Source: Schistosoma haematobium | Taxonomy: Eukaryota > Platyhelminthes > Trematoda > Strigeidida > Schistosomatidae | Direction of reading: 5' to 3' | Length of the DNA: 64,000 nucleotides | Assembly: GCF_000699445.3 (NCBI RefSeq) | Contig: NC_067196.1 | Coordinates: forward strand, 59,773,364 to 59,837,363 | Part shown: positions 21,197-59,149 of the stretch, piece by piece | How positions within the stretch are numbered: the first letter of the stretch is position 1 | How the letters are laid out: every line of letters begins with the position of its first letter | Program-made: the position numbers and the translations under genes | Notes under the pieces: generated by a model | Database searches by the model: none | Seen by the model: the letters and a program-made list of their open reading frames with translations, nothing else | Told to the model about the DNA's origin: nothing

Positions 21197-23254
21197 TTAA
21201 TTATGTACACTGTAAAAAAAAGGGAAAAAAAACATCATGGATTTTGTTAGGAAAAATCGGGTGAGTATGATCGTATAGTACATCAGTAATTGTTTGTTTA
21301 GATTTTTTTTATTCGGCGAAATGTACATAGCGTTTGGGTTTTCTACGGCTCTGCCTGAGCGCGTTAAACAAGTAGGTTTGATACTCAGTTTTTCTTCCCT
21401 GTCTGCTGTAGTGGTGGTTGCTGGACGGGGTTGGTTCAGTGAAATAGTATGTTCTTTGTCAAGTTGTGCTTCGTAGAAAGCAGGCTTTATTCTATCGATA
21501 GCGATAGTCTCTTTCTTTCCACACTTGTTGATTATGAAGTGTTTGGTCGTTCTTTTAATTACTTGATATGGTCCTTCATAAGGTTGTTTCAATGGCTTTT
21601 TAACAGCATCAACTCGAACAAAGACAAACTTGCATGTTTCTAGATTTCTGTTGAGTTGTATTCGATTGTTATGTTCACGAGGCGGTATGGCTTTGATTCG
21701 TTGCATGGTTTGCAGCAGTTGGCTAGCAAAACGACTTGGGTCCGTTGGTGTTAAAGTGTTTGGGTCCACTAGTTGACCTGGTAATGTAAGGGTTGTACCG
21801 TAAACTAGCTCAGCAGCTGTACAACCTATATCTTCCTTTATAGTTGAACGGATACCCAGGAGTACAAGTGGTAATGCGTCACTCCATTTTGTCGTATCAT
21901 CTTGTGCCATCAGCGAGCTTTTCAATTGGCGGTGAAATCTTTCGACCAAGCCGTTAGCTGCTGGGTGGTAGGCTGTTGTTTTGATGCGGTTCACGCCCAG
22001 AAGTCTTGTGAATTCCTGAAATAAGATAGACTGAAACTGGGGACCACGGTCGGTAGTGACGATAGAAGGTACTCCGTAATTTGCTATCCAACGGTCAAGG
22101 AATACGCCGGCTACTGTTTCTGCAGAAGTATCAGCAATAGGGCATGCTATGGCCCATCTTGTGAACCTGTCCACCGCAGTGAGAATATGAGTGAATGAAT
22201 TAGATGGTGGCAATGGACCAACTATGTCTAAGTGGATATGCTGAAAACGTTTTTCCGGCAGGGGATACTTGCCAACTGGACTGATCGTGTGCTTCTGAAT
22301 CTTGCTGCGTTGACATTGTAGGCAGCTTCGCGTCCATCGTTTTATATCTGAATTGATTTTTGGCCACACAAAACGCTCAGTAACCAATTTGATTGTGGCT
22401 CTGATTCCTGGGTGAGAAAGGTCATGCAGTTGATGAAATACCTGTCGACGACATGCTAGAGGTACAAAAGGGCGATTGTTACCCGTTGAAACATCGTAAA
22501 TGATAGATGTATTTGAGAAAGGGATGGGTACTGGTTTAAGGTTCAAGTTAGACTTCTCCTGGCAGGCCTTCAAATCTGCATCGTCTACTTGTAGTTTTGC
22601 GATGGTTTCTAGATCGATGTCTTGTTTACGTAACAGGGTATTTACGTCCTTACGTGACAATGCGTCAGCTACGACGTTGGTGTGTCCTTTGACAAATTGG
22701 ATATGTGTCGTAAACTGGGAGATGTAATCCAGTTGTCGTGCTTCGCGAGGTGAATGTCGGTCGTACGATGTGTGGAATGAGTAACATAAAGGTTTGTGAT
22801 CGGTCATGATGGTAAAAGTTCGTCCTTGTAGTAAAAAGTTAAAGTGTTTAACGGCTAAGTAGATAGCAAGTAACTCCCGTCCAAAGGTACTATAGCGTTC
22901 CTGGGCTGGTGACAATCTTTTGGAGAAAAACGCTATGGGGGTAGTCATATTGTTTACCTGTTGTTGTAATACTGCCCCGACGGCTTTTTGAGATGCATCG
23001 GTACACAGAATTAAGTGGGTTGTGGGGTCAGTATTTAGATATTGTAGCATGGTGGCATTAGCTATCATCGACTTTGCTTTTTCAAACGCTGTTTTGGCAT
23101 CAAGAGATAGGTTGAATGTTTGATTCTTCTCTCTCTTCGTACCTTTTTTGTCGGCTTTCAACAGATCGGTTAATGGCTGTAATACTTCAGCACAATGTGG
23201 TAAGAAACGGCGGTAAAAATTACACATACCGAGGAAGCGTCGTAATGACTTCAC
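21197..23254 (-). CDS. Gypsy pol: RT connection, RNase H and integrase
   Basis: 685 codons open. Residues 1-30 (LRRFLGMCNFYRRFLP) are the RT thumb region. RNase H follows with CTDASQKAVGAVLQQ, FGRELLAIYLAVKHF and TDHKPL, then integrase: a HHCC finger (HDLSHPGIRAT, CLQCQRSK) and the DDE core with HLDIVGPLPPS, TDRGPQFQS and AYHPAANGLVERFHRQLK. A GPYQVIKR-type C-terminal module follows. The first ATG shown is internal; in an intact element this would continue from RT, from which it is separated by a one-base shift near 23396. Confidence 0.88.
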   Translation of the reverse strand: MKSLRRFLGMCNFYRRFLPHCAEVLQPLTDLLKADKKGTKREKNQTFNLSLDAKTAFEKAKSMIANATMLQYLNTDPTTHLILCTDASQKAVGAVLQQQVNNMTTPIAFFSKRLSPAQERYSTFGRELLAIYLAVKHFNFLLQGRTFTIMTDHKPLCYSFHTSYDRHSPREARQLDYISQFTTHIQFVKGHTNVVADALSRKDVNTLLRKQDIDLETIAKLQVDDADLKACQEKSNLNLKPVPIPFSNTSIIYDVSTGNNRPFVPLACRRQVFHQLHDLSHPGIRATIKLVTERFVWPKINSDIKRWTRSCLQCQRSKIQKHTISPVGKYPLPEKRFQHIHLDIVGPLPPSNSFTHILTAVDRFTRWAIACPIADTSAETVAGVFLDRWIANYGVPSIVTTDRGPQFQSILFQEFTRLLGVNRIKTTAYHPAANGLVERFHRQLKSSLMAQDDTTKWSDALPLVLLGIRSTIKEDIGCTAAELVYGTTLTLPGQLVDPNTLTPTDPSRFASQLLQTMQRIKAIPPREHNNRIQLNRNLETCKFVFVRVDAVKKPLKQPYEGPYQVIKRTTKHFIINKCGKKETIAIDRIKPAFYEAQLDKEHTISLNQPRPATTTTADREEKLSIKPTCLTRSGRAVENPNAMYISPNKKNLNKQLLMYYTIILTRFFLTKSMMFFFPFFYSVHN

Positions 23255-23504
23255 CGAGGTTGGTTCGGGATAATTGGTAATAGCTTCAACCTTTTCTGGG
23301 AGTGGTTTGATGCCTTGAGAGTCAATGTAATGTCCTAAAAACTCTAAGGCTGGGACTGCGAATATGCATTTCGAAGGATTGATGACGACGCCATGTTTTT
23401 AAAACGATCAAAAAGGGTCTGGACATGTTGGATATGCTCTTCTAAAGATGAGCTTGCAATGAGAACATCGTCGATGTAGGCAAACACGAAATCAAGGCCT
23501 CTTG

Positions 23505-24515
23505 TTACGTTATCCATGAAGCGTTGGAATGTCTGCGCAGCGTTTTTAATCCGAATGGCATCCTTAGAAACTCAAACAAACCAAAAGGTGTTATTATGGC
23601 TGTTTTCTCAATGTCTTCCGGTGCCATTGGAATTTGGTGATATGCTCGCACTAGGTCGAGCTTCGAGAAGATGCATTTACCATGTAAATTTAACGCGAAG
23701 TCATGTATATGTGGAATAGGATACCTATCCGGGATGGTTTGATTGTTTAATCGTCGATAGTCACCACACGGACGCCAATCTTGGTCCTTCTTTGGTACCA
23801 TGTGTAACGGCGAGGCCCAGGGGCTGTTGGATGGTCTGATAATACCAAGTTGCATCATATGTTCGAATTCTCTTTTAGCTACTTGCAACTTGCTTGGTGG
23901 TAATCTCCTCGCCCTGGCGCTAATAGGTGGTCCGGTGGTAGTGATATGGTGTTGTACCAGCTGTGGGTTACCTTCCTTTTGGTAATCTGATTTCGTAATG
24001 CACTGGTATTCTGTTAGAATGTCGTTGAAGTTGTTGTTCACAGGTTTCATTATTCGAACACCATGGATCTCGTTGTCGTTGGAGAGTGTACCATTTACCT
24101 GTAAACGTGTGTTTACGTCGATTAATCTCTTGTTGGTCATATCAACTAAAAGGTTGTACGCACTAAGAAAATCGGCCCCGAGGATGGGTCGTTTGACTTG
24201 AGCAACTATGAATACCCATGTGAATCTTCTACGGAGCCCGAGATCTAATATAAGAGATTGTTCTCCATAAGTTTTGATAACTGATTCGTTAGCCGCTACC
24301 AAGGACAATTTAGTGCTTGTCGTATGTTGTCTGCGTGAGAGATGGAGTGGGATGATGCTGATTTCTGCTCCCGTATCGACTAAGAAGTCTGAGCCAGAAA
24401 TACGATCCCTGATGTGGAAGAGGCGGCTGACATGTTGGCCAGTAACAGCTGCCTCTATTACTATCTGGCCACTTCGTTTCCCTGATGGTCTGGCTTGCTT
24501 GCCGTGAAGTTGCAC
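23505..24515 (-). pseudogene. Gypsy protease and reverse transcriptase, frameshifted
   Basis: Contains the protease active site [14 protein letters not shown] (about residues 45-60) and the RT fingers and first palm block ([69 protein letters not shown]). Just after MPFGL the frame is lost in an A-run near 23550; the YIDD catalytic region (about 23470) is present in another frame. It overlaps the end of gag by 55 nt in a different phase, as usual for a frameshift-expressed pol. Confidence 0.85.
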
Positions 24516-25354
24516 GGTTTTGTGAAACGACGTGCTTTCTCACCATAATTCGAATGATACCAACAAATTCCGGCTGCCCGCTTAGGTGACCTAAGACGAT
24601 GTCTGGATACTGATCTCCTTCTGGACCTAGATCTGGGGCGTCGAGAATGGATGGTGGAGATAGTCGCCTGCAGTGATGCTAGCTGCCGTGTTAAGTGTGC
24701 CATTTGTTGCTGCATGTCAAGAGGAGGGTTCATAGCGTCTATTCTAGAGGGTTGTACCGCGTAAATTCCCCGACTATCGGGGTATATTTCTATCATCTTA
24801 TCGGCCATGTCTGCTAAATCATCAAGACTGACAGAGGCTCCTGATACGCTGAGAATTTGTCTGACGCTATAAGGTAACCTTTGTGACCACATCTGCTTAA
24901 GTAATGCTTCATCTAACTTGTATGAGCCTGCTAGTTGTCTCATGTGTCTAAGCAACTGTGAAGGTCTTTTGTCCCCTAACTCGCATGCGGTGAGTAGTTG
25001 CTGTAAGCGTTTTTCATCAGACTGCGAAGTACGGCGGATTACTGCTACTTTTATTTTGTCATATGGGTCCGCTTCTGGTACGTTATCTATCAGGTCTCTG
25101 ACTTCTGCTGCCACTTCTATGGGTAATGCTCCTACGATGTATGCATATTTTGTCGCTTGCGAGCGTATACCTCTCGACAAAAATAATGCCTCAACCTGTG
25201 CAAACCAGATCCTGGGATTATTAACACCGTACGTTGGTAATCTTAATTTCGAGATAGCGTTGATTGAGTTTAAAACATTATCCTCTGGTTGTGGAGAGTT
25301 TAGAAGGTTGGTCGGTGAACTATCAATATCAATAAGTTTACCCGGAGAGTTCAT
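24461..25354 (-). CDS. Gypsy gag (297 aa)
   Basis: Starts [20 protein letters not shown]. The body has [21 protein letters not shown] and [20 protein letters not shown], typical of the gag of CsRn1-like and related gypsy elements. A basic Arg/Ser stretch precedes the finger [18 protein letters not shown]. In related gags the position of that Phe is Cys, so the zinc site may be broken. The frame is intact and overlaps the protease frame. Confidence 0.82.
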   Translation of the reverse strand: MNSPGKLIDIDSSPTNLLNSPQPEDNVLNSINAISKLRLPTYGVNNPRIWFAQVEALFLSRGIRSQATKYAYIVGALPIEVAAEVRDLIDNVPEADPYDKIKVAVIRRTSQSDEKRLQQLLTACELGDKRPSQLLRHMRQLAGSYKLDEALLKQMWSQRLPYSVRQILSVSGASVSLDDLADMADKMIEIYPDSRGIYAVQPSRIDAMNPPLDMQQQMAHLTRQLASLQATISTIHSRRPRSRSRRRSVSRHRLRSPKRAAGICWYHSNYGEKARRFTKPCNFTASKPDHQGNEVAR

Positions 25355-25444
25355 AATGACAAAAACAAAAATATGGTGTCGTGCCGATTAATAACAATAA
25401 AAAAATTATGTAGATATATATAGTAAATGTCTATAAAAAAATAA

Positions 25445-25457
25445 TCGAGGCTCACCA
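25445..25457 (-). promoter_or_regulatory. Gypsy primer binding site
   Basis: TGGTGAGCCTCGA on the minus strand, 6 nt inside the 5'LTR. It begins with the obligatory TGG and resembles a site for tRNA-Trp (TGGTGACCCC), the primer reported for CsRn1-type elements. Confidence 0.5.
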
Positions 25458-25463
25458 AATAAT

Positions 25464-25999
25464 TGTGGTGGACCAAACAATATATAAACGCAAAAGTATC
25501 AACAAAGTTAATAGCAATCAATAGTAATATTAATATTTACAAGTTAAATGTTACAAATGCAATAACAAATTAGGGACGTTACTTAAATCGGCTAGTCGTT
25601 GCGTGTTCTGTTGAGTTTTGGTCTCAAAAATCCACAATTATAAATGCATAATAATTCCACAGAGGTAAATATGACGCCAATAAGTTTCTTTGATGTAGGA
25701 TATAATGGAAATGACACTGCAGTCTGAAATGAGGATAATATCCAGTTTAGAACGCAATTGACTTGGTAACGAGCGAGAATAGAACAATGGGTATGTGCGT
25801 AATAGTGTATTTGTGAGCAATCGAAAATGTGTGTCACGCTATGTTGGAATTACAACGGAAAAAGTGTTCAAGGTCGTTGACTAAAACAACACGTACAGTC
25901 ATTTAATGATAAATGTACATACAGTGAAAAATTGACAAAACAAATAGGAATAACATTGAAAACTATTTACAAAATAAGGTTGTCAGGTCTATCTCCACA
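25464..25999 (-). repeat. Gypsy 5'LTR (536 bp)
   Basis: Same limits (TGTGG...CCACA) and nearly the same sequence as 20254-20789. Confidence 0.92.
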
Positions 26000-26003
26000 A
26001 TAT
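26000..26003. repeat. Target site duplication ATAT, right copy
   Basis: Matches 20250-20253 on the far side of the gypsy element. Confidence 0.75.
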
Positions 26004-26740
26004 TCCCACACAAACGCATACACAAAACCGCATAGACGTCACCGGATTACACTACACAAAACCAATCGACCATATCTGCATCAACAAAAAGCTTAGGAGG
26101 ACGATGGAGGATACGAAACCAAGAGAGGAGCTGATATAGCATCAGATCATCACTTGCTGGTCACCAAGATAAAGTTGAAACTCAAGAAGCACTGGAAAAT
26201 GAGGCGGACAACATCACAAAAGTTTACTACGGCTTTTCTTCGGGATACTGACAAACTCAACAAATTCAAGATAGTCCTCAGTAATAGGTTCCACGCCTTT
26301 CACGATTCACTCAATGGAGGGGGAAGTACTATGGAGAGCAAGTGGAGAAGGATAAAAGAGGCGATCACTTCAACATGTCATGAGGTTCTGGGCCACAAGA
26401 AGCACCACCACAAGGAATGGATCACTGTTGATACACTGGATAAGATTCAGGAAAGGAGGAACAAGAAGGCAGCAATCAATACCAGTCGAACAAGAGCAGA
26501 AAAAGCCAAGGCACAAGCTGAATACACAGAAGTAAACAAACAAGTGAAGAGGAGCATCAGAACCGACAAACGTAAATATGTGGAAGATTTAGCAACGACG
26601 GCGGAAAAAGCCGCAAGCGAAGGAAACATTAGACAATTGTTTGACACGAAAAAAGAAACCCTCTGGAAATCGCCGCAAACCAGAACGACCAGTGAAAAGC
26701 AAGGAAGGCGAGGTAATCACCATCATTGAAGATCAATAAA
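26004..26740 (+). pseudogene. RTE endonuclease end and EN-RT linker
   Basis: The first 150 bases give the end of the endonuclease, with a SDHHLLV motif (catalytic Asp-His) and shifts. 26154-26729 is an open linker rich in Lys/Arg (WRRIKEAITSTCHEVLGHKK, EKAKAQAEYTEVNKQVKRSI). The reading stops near 26740, where the RT core has been removed. Confidence 0.75.
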
Positions 26741-26744
26741 ACAG

Positions 26745-27417
26745 TGTAGCAGCAGCCTCAACAGCATTAGGTTTCGACATACAGGAGGGGGAAAGCAAGA
26801 TTCTCCGATACGATATAACATGCACCAATCAAATAATACTTGACGGAGAAGATTTGGAAGATGTAAAAACCTTTACATATCTGGGCAGCATCATTGATGA
26901 ACACGGTGGATCTGATGCAGATGTGAAGGCGCAGACTGGCAAAGCAAGAATAGCATATTTACAACTAAAGAACATCTGGAACTCAAAGCAACTGTCAACC
27001 AACACCAAGGTCAGGATTTTCAATACATCTGTCAACACAGTTCTACTGTATGGCGCGGAAACCTGGAGAACTGAAAAAGCCATCATCCAGAAGATACAAG
27101 TGTTTATTTACAGTTGTCTACGCAAAATACTTCGAACCCGTTGGCCAGACACTATCAGCAACAAACTACTATGGGAGAGGACAAACCAGATTCCAGTGGA
27201 GGAAGAAATCAGGAAGAAGCGCTGGAAGTGGATAGGACACACATTGAGGAAAGCAACCAACTGCGTCACAACGCAAGCCCTCACTTGGAATCGTCAAGGC
27301 CAAAGGAGGAGAGGAAGATCAAAGAACACATTATGCCGAGAAACGGAGACAAACATGAAAAGAATGAACAACAATCGGATAGAACTAGAAAGGAAGGCCC
27401 AGATCAAAGTGGGTTGA
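26745..27417 (+). pseudogene. RTE reverse transcriptase thumb and C-terminal domain
   Basis: Resumes after the deletion with [18 protein letters not shown], then [32 protein letters not shown] and the conserved [20 protein letters not shown] and [17 protein letters not shown]. The palm with its catalytic Asp box is absent. A near-identical C-terminus lies on the minus strand at 62143-62662. Confidence 0.8.
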
Positions 27418-27472
27418 AGAATGCTTGTCGGTGGCCTATGCTTCATTGGGAGTAACAGGCGTAAGTAAGTAT

Positions 27473-27861
27473 AAAACTTAACTATTCTCTTAAACTAAGC
27501 ATCTTTATAACTGAAGCACAATGAAAATCTTCGAAGATTTATTTTTGAAGTCATCGATACGTCAAACGTCGTTGGATCTAAGCTGTTTAGTGGTTACGAT
27601 GGATGCGTGGCACAGCGTACCCACTCTTGTTCTGATGCGGATGTGTGAACGAGAGCCTTTGGTTATGTTCATCAGAACTAATGAGTTTAGCATCAATTTC
27701 GAGGACTTACAGGACTATCCATTCTGGCGATTTATTTACATCTACATTTCTAAGAGGTAAAATGTGTATGCCAATTTTAAGACCACCGCAGTTTACATGG
27801 CAAGCCATTTATGTATCCCTGTCAAAATATCTCCCTACTAACTCACGAGAAACCAATTAGA
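27473..27861. other. Unassigned sequence between two retroelement ends
   Basis: Contains an open + frame of 79 codons at 27521-27760 (MKIFEDLFLKSSIRQTS...) that I do not recognise. The base mix looks less AT-rich than the flanking spacer. It may be a fragment of an unrelated repeat or of a host gene; nothing supports either. Confidence 0.4.
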
Positions 27862-28196
27862 TAATGAAAACCTAAGGGGTAACACCCAAAAAAACTGGAA
27901 ACAAAACACAGCAGAGCTGATGGCAGACACAACTCCAACCATTTAAGAGTAATCAAATGCTAGAGTTCGCTGCTGGCTGAGCTAGTGCAAGAGACGTAGT
28001 AGGAGTCCTTTAAGAGGGAACTTAACATATTCTTAAGCATTAAGGATAGTATACTACTATGATTTACCTTTTTTCATTTTTTATGGTAATATACCAAGGT
28101 TCTAGCCTGGAATATTGGTGATCCACTGCTACTAGACACGGAAGCCCGTTAAGCAAAAGCATATATTCCGTCCACAACCATTTCAAAACTACATGT
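27862..28196 (+). mobile_element. CR1-like family 2 fragment, 3' end only
   Basis: Starts at CCTAAGGGGTAACACCC and continues to TTCCGTCCACAACCATTTCA, in the same order as the 3' ends of the fragments at 4955-6525 (minus) and 62690-63940 (plus). It covers only the last part of ORF2 and the 3'UTR; the coding part is decayed. Confidence 0.75.
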
Positions 28197-29391
28197 AACG
28201 TAACTTTCATAATTATTTAAACTTTACTTTTTAGTGTTCTACAAACGTCGCGCTTCCGATAAACCTAACTCCTCACTTCGTTTGATAATCACTGTACCTT
28301 TGACGCCATGTCCCGCTTCACACTAATTACAGATATTCTTGTGAGTAAAGTCTGCTACACTAGTACACACCATATCCTTCTATCAAGTAATGCTCTTTAA
28401 TCATTATGATCAATCATATAACCTATTTTATGGTTACCATGATCATATAAGTTCCCAAAAATGGTTTATAATCTTCACATATACGGATATATATATTACT
28501 GTATTTCAGATTAAATTCTGGAGATCTAGTTTAAAAGACTTACGACCTTACAACTATTTAAATGTATACGGAAATGCGGTGTTACAAGCAGCAATTTTTT
28601 TACTTTTCTTCTGCAATAACAGATGATTAATTTTCTCTGGTATTATCTTCTTATTGAGGAGTAGTGAAATTAAAAGTAGTTATATCAGGTGTACTAACAA
28701 TAGCTTGTAAGGTACAAGAAGATATGACATTAATTAGATAAGAATTCCGCTTTTTTTGTTACTATGACCCATGGTTTTCATATCATTATTGTTTTCACCG
28801 TTAGAAAAGAATGAAAAACAAAAAAAACGTTTATGAAAAAACAAGAGTAAATTGAGTAAGACACTAATAATAGGAGGATTTATTATAGTTGTAAGAGACA
28901 CATATTTGGAAACTGGTTTTGACTAAACGTAAACCACATTTAGGAATTTATTATTGTTATTTTGTAAGAAGAAAAAAAACAACTTCAGAAAAAAATATAT
29001 AAGCCAAAAAGGAAATACAATGATAGGACATTATGGCGTTATTGCACATACGACATCAAAATTCTATGCATAAATTCAAATAGAATTAGGTAATATTTAT
29101 ATGGATAAGTAAATTATTGGGATATATATGAATTCTGCTTGCAGATATTAAGCATTATGATTAACATAAATATGTTAATGCTTATTAATCTTGCAAATCA
29201 CATAGAATGCAAACATTGCGACCATGATTATCATCAGCCGGAAAAAATTTAAAAAGTTATGAATGTTTTAACATAGTATGAAAGGTAGAAGTTCAACTAT
29301 ACAAAAAAAACATTCATTTTAGTTTAAAGCCATGCTTTATATATTCAAATAAATTGTTCTATATTATTTGACACATTTATACTAGATTAAT
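28197..29391. other. AT-rich spacer downstream of the copine gene
   Basis: Very AT-rich. I see no gene; the open frame at 28390-28626 (+) looks like chance. It probably contains the copine 3'UTR on the minus strand; an AATAAA (minus) lies at 29392-29397, overlapping the stop codon, and others follow. Confidence 0.5.
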
Positions 29392-29395
29392 TTTA

Positions 29396-56364
<26,969 letters not shown>

Positions 56365-56734
56365 CTTATCTCGAAGATTAAACTGGTTCCCATAGCCCAC
56401 ACATTAACCCATCACCTAAAATACACATTTTGGTTCCAGCGCCTCAAAGGTTATTTGGAGGAAAGGCCTTCATTTTTCAGTATGTAGTCCATGCAGATTG
56501 TATTACACCTTACAACTGGGAATACTGAATAAATTCAATATCTCTTTGAAGCTATTATCATGATTGATTGACATAAGGCGTTCTAGTGCTGAATTTGAAT
56601 GATTGCTAACCAAGTAAAAAGGACGTCAGATTAAGGACATATTTGTTCGTTTAGATTAATATTTTAGTCGTAGTAGAAGATCAATATTAGATGAAGGAAA
56701 GATTGTAGTTTTATCTCCTACTTTCGTTTGTTAT
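56365..56734. other. Upstream of the copine start
   Basis: Must contain the copine promoter and 5'UTR. No TATA-like or trans-splice acceptor stands out. No gene is seen on either strand. Confidence 0.4.
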
Positions 56735-57765
56735 ACTTCTTGTACCACAGGCGACAGACCAGTTGTCTCAATCAAACTGTCTTTGGCATTCCTTTCTGAT
56801 TGCCGCCAGTTGCTATTCATTCTCACAGTGCCTGTCTCTAATTCCTGATGCAACGTGTTTTGGGTCTGCCTCTTTTACCTTGTTTCTGTGACTTAAGTTG
56901 AGGCTTGTCTTATGGTTCAACCCGATGATTTCCACGGTATGTCATATCCACCTCCAGTCTCTTCTTAATTTCCTCTCCAGCTGCAGGGTGGTTTGGTTTC
57001 TACGGCAGCGGATTGTCGCCGACAATATCCGGCCTATTGACGCTGAGTATATGGCATAGAAAACTGTTAGTAAATGTTTGTAAACTTTTGATAATGGTTG
57101 CAAAAGTTCTCCGCCTTTTAGATCCGTACAATAAGAATGTCTCAATGTTCAAACTGAAAATTCCAACTTTAGTGTTATTTTGAGTTTAATATGTTTTTCA
57201 ACTGTAGGAATACTGCCCTTGTTTTGCCAATCCTTGCCTTCACATCAACATCAGATCCTACTTCCTCATAGATGATGCTTCTCAGGTACGTGGAAGATTC
57301 CACATCTTCCAGAGCTTCTCCATCAAGTGCACCTAAAGTGATGTTCTCCGTGTTGTATTTGAGGATCGTGCTTTTCTCCTTGTATATGTTGAGGTCTGGT
57401 TGCATCCAAACTGTTCATTGTGTTCCATGATTTCCCTCAAATGCGAAACTCTTCATAACCCGGTCAGCCCCCAGGAGATAAGAGTAGGGATCGAACGACC
57501 TTGTTTGATACCAGTCCTCACTTGGAATGCATCTGTCAGGTGCCCTCCACACAGGAATTTCTAATGTAGTCTGTTGCATCAATTGCGTATGACATCGACG
57601 ATCTTCTCAGCCACACCGTAGTGTCGAAGAAGGTCCTATGAGTTTCTGTTATCCATGTTGTCAAATGCCTTCAAGAAAGTTGAAATATAGTGACGATTTC
57701 CATTATATAAGTGCTTTACATACCTCTTTTGACAGCATCAGTAAAACAGCTTCTGTTTTTGAGGT
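56735..57765 (-). mobile_element. Old RTE element remnant (RT and C-terminus)
   Basis: In minus orientation: LLRHYGVAEKIVDVIRN and GGHLTDAFQVRTGIKQG (RT palm, 57500-57690), then LNIYKEKSTILKYNTENITL and a SSTYLRSIIYEEVGSDVDVK block (57405-57175) and the decayed C-terminus (57145-56750). Stops and shifts are frequent. The protein differs from the RTE in the nest, so it is an older or different subfamily. Confidence 0.75.
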
Positions 57766-57769
57766 GTTT

Positions 57770-59145
57770 TGTTCCTCATGAACAGAACACGACAGCAGTA
57801 TTTCCTAAGCTAATGCTTTCTCTCCAGCTTGCATTCCATCGGTTTTAATTTTCTCGTGAACAACCAGATTGCATATTTTCATAACTCAAGCTACTTGCTT
57901 AGTCCTACCTTTCCCCCATATTATGCGAACATTCTATTTACCTAAATTTATTGTCAATCTTGCCGTCAGAATTGGCCTCGGCCCCATAATTCTCGAGGAA
58001 TCTCGAGCTCAAAGCGTTGCATCGTAAATCTTTTAAATGAAGACAGTTTGACTACTAGAGGAGAGTTCAAAAGTTAAAACGCCTATTTCTGGTTAATGTC
58101 GTTTTAGCCAGATCATCCTCTACGGGACGGAGTCAACAACCCCTTCCCTAACCATCATTCCTAATTTACTCCACTTCAAAAATAAATAGTTTAATAACTT
58201 TATAAATGCGACTTTTCGGACGACGTCCCTAGTGAGTGCCGTATTGACAAACAAAACCTTGAAACGAATAGATTTGAAAGTCTCCGGCATTGCTGTAGAC
58301 CTCACTCTTTTTACTGGACAAGCCACCAGCTGAAAGCCTACAACCTGTAGATTAACCGTTTGGTAGGACGATTTCACCGTTAGTCGAAAGCCTCTCATTT
58401 AGCTACAAGCATATCACAAGATGGGATCAAATGTTTATCTGTAAACTTTCAAGTACCCATTTCCATCAGACAGTTAACTGTAAACACTCAGCAGAGGACC
58501 CACGCCGCAACATTGAGTTCAGTCAAACACGACATTATCGCTCATCGCCCGGCAACAGGCAAAACCGAAAATTTATGCATATCATTCAATAAAGGTCCAG
58601 AGGAAAAAGACTGAATGACACAAAACATGGTCTCGTGAGATATGAGTAACAACTGAAATACAAGACAGTGTAGAAGAAATAAATAACAACACTGTCCAGA
58701 ATGCACTTTGAAGCGACTTTCAGCGTATTTCTTACGCTAAAACCCATATATTTGGGAAACATTGTCACAAGAATTATGTGATGTAAGCGAACAGTTTGTT
58801 GCGAGGAATGTGTAGTACGGTGTATCTAATCCTAATTTGATGTGGTGCTTTGTTTAGATCTTTCAGCTTTAGGTTCGTTAAGTAGAACTCATTACATCAG
58901 TACTAATCTTGAAGACTATTAATCTTAGGATCTATTCATCGCCACAGCTCTCTCCCTCCTATGTGAAGCACCGGTGACCATAAGATGTGACTCACTCATT
59001 TCACTATTTATCTAGGACTAATTAAATTGTTCCTCTATGAGCTTGATGGTTTCTCGAATGCTTGGGTGCATGATGTATTGAAGAACCAGCTTTGATATTG
59101 TTTCTGACTGGTTGTGTCGATTATGACATTAAACATACGGCAAAA
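57770..59145. other. No recognised gene or element
   Basis: A minus frame at 58398-58120 (92 codons) and one at 58768-58586 match nothing known to me. Composition is closer to the retroelement graveyard than to the copine introns, so diverged repeat DNA is likely. Confidence 0.4.
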
Positions 59146-59149
59146 CACG

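Larger units (their letters stand above)
20254..25999 (-). mobile_element. Ty3/gypsy LTR retrotransposon, CsRn1-like, near complete
   Basis: 5746 bp with 536 bp LTRs that begin TGTGG and end CCACA and differ at about two positions, flanked by a 4 bp duplication. Minus-strand order is 5'LTR, primer site, gag, protease-RT, RNase H-integrase, polypurine tract, 3'LTR. All pol domains are present. Two single-base shifts, both in A/T runs (about 23396 and 23550), and a gag Cys-to-Phe change are the only visible defects. The CWYH-type gag finger and the TGGTGAGCC primer site resemble the CsRn1 group of trematode gypsy elements. Confidence 0.9.
10986..27472 (+). mobile_element. SR2-like RTE non-LTR element, split by nested insertions and internally deleted
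   Basis: Three + strand pieces join into one element: 10986-11797 (5'UTR and endonuclease), 20214-20253 (a 35-40 bp bridge) and 26000-27472 (end of endonuclease, linker, thumb and C-terminus). The bridge continues the reading that is cut at 11797 and carries it into 26004, which shows one original element. Interruptions are the BEL/Pao element (11798-20213) and the Ty3/gypsy element (20254-25999). About 2.3 kb of RTE remains; the RT catalytic core is deleted near 26741, so this copy could not encode RT. The 3' end is GTAAGTAAGTA, typical of RTE tails. SR2 is the Schistosoma RTE; the exact family name is by memory of the protein pattern. Confidence 0.82.

Noticed and set aside
20382..25837. 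Repeated small frames in the gypsy LTRs
   Set aside because: Same reason: LTR duplication, not genes.
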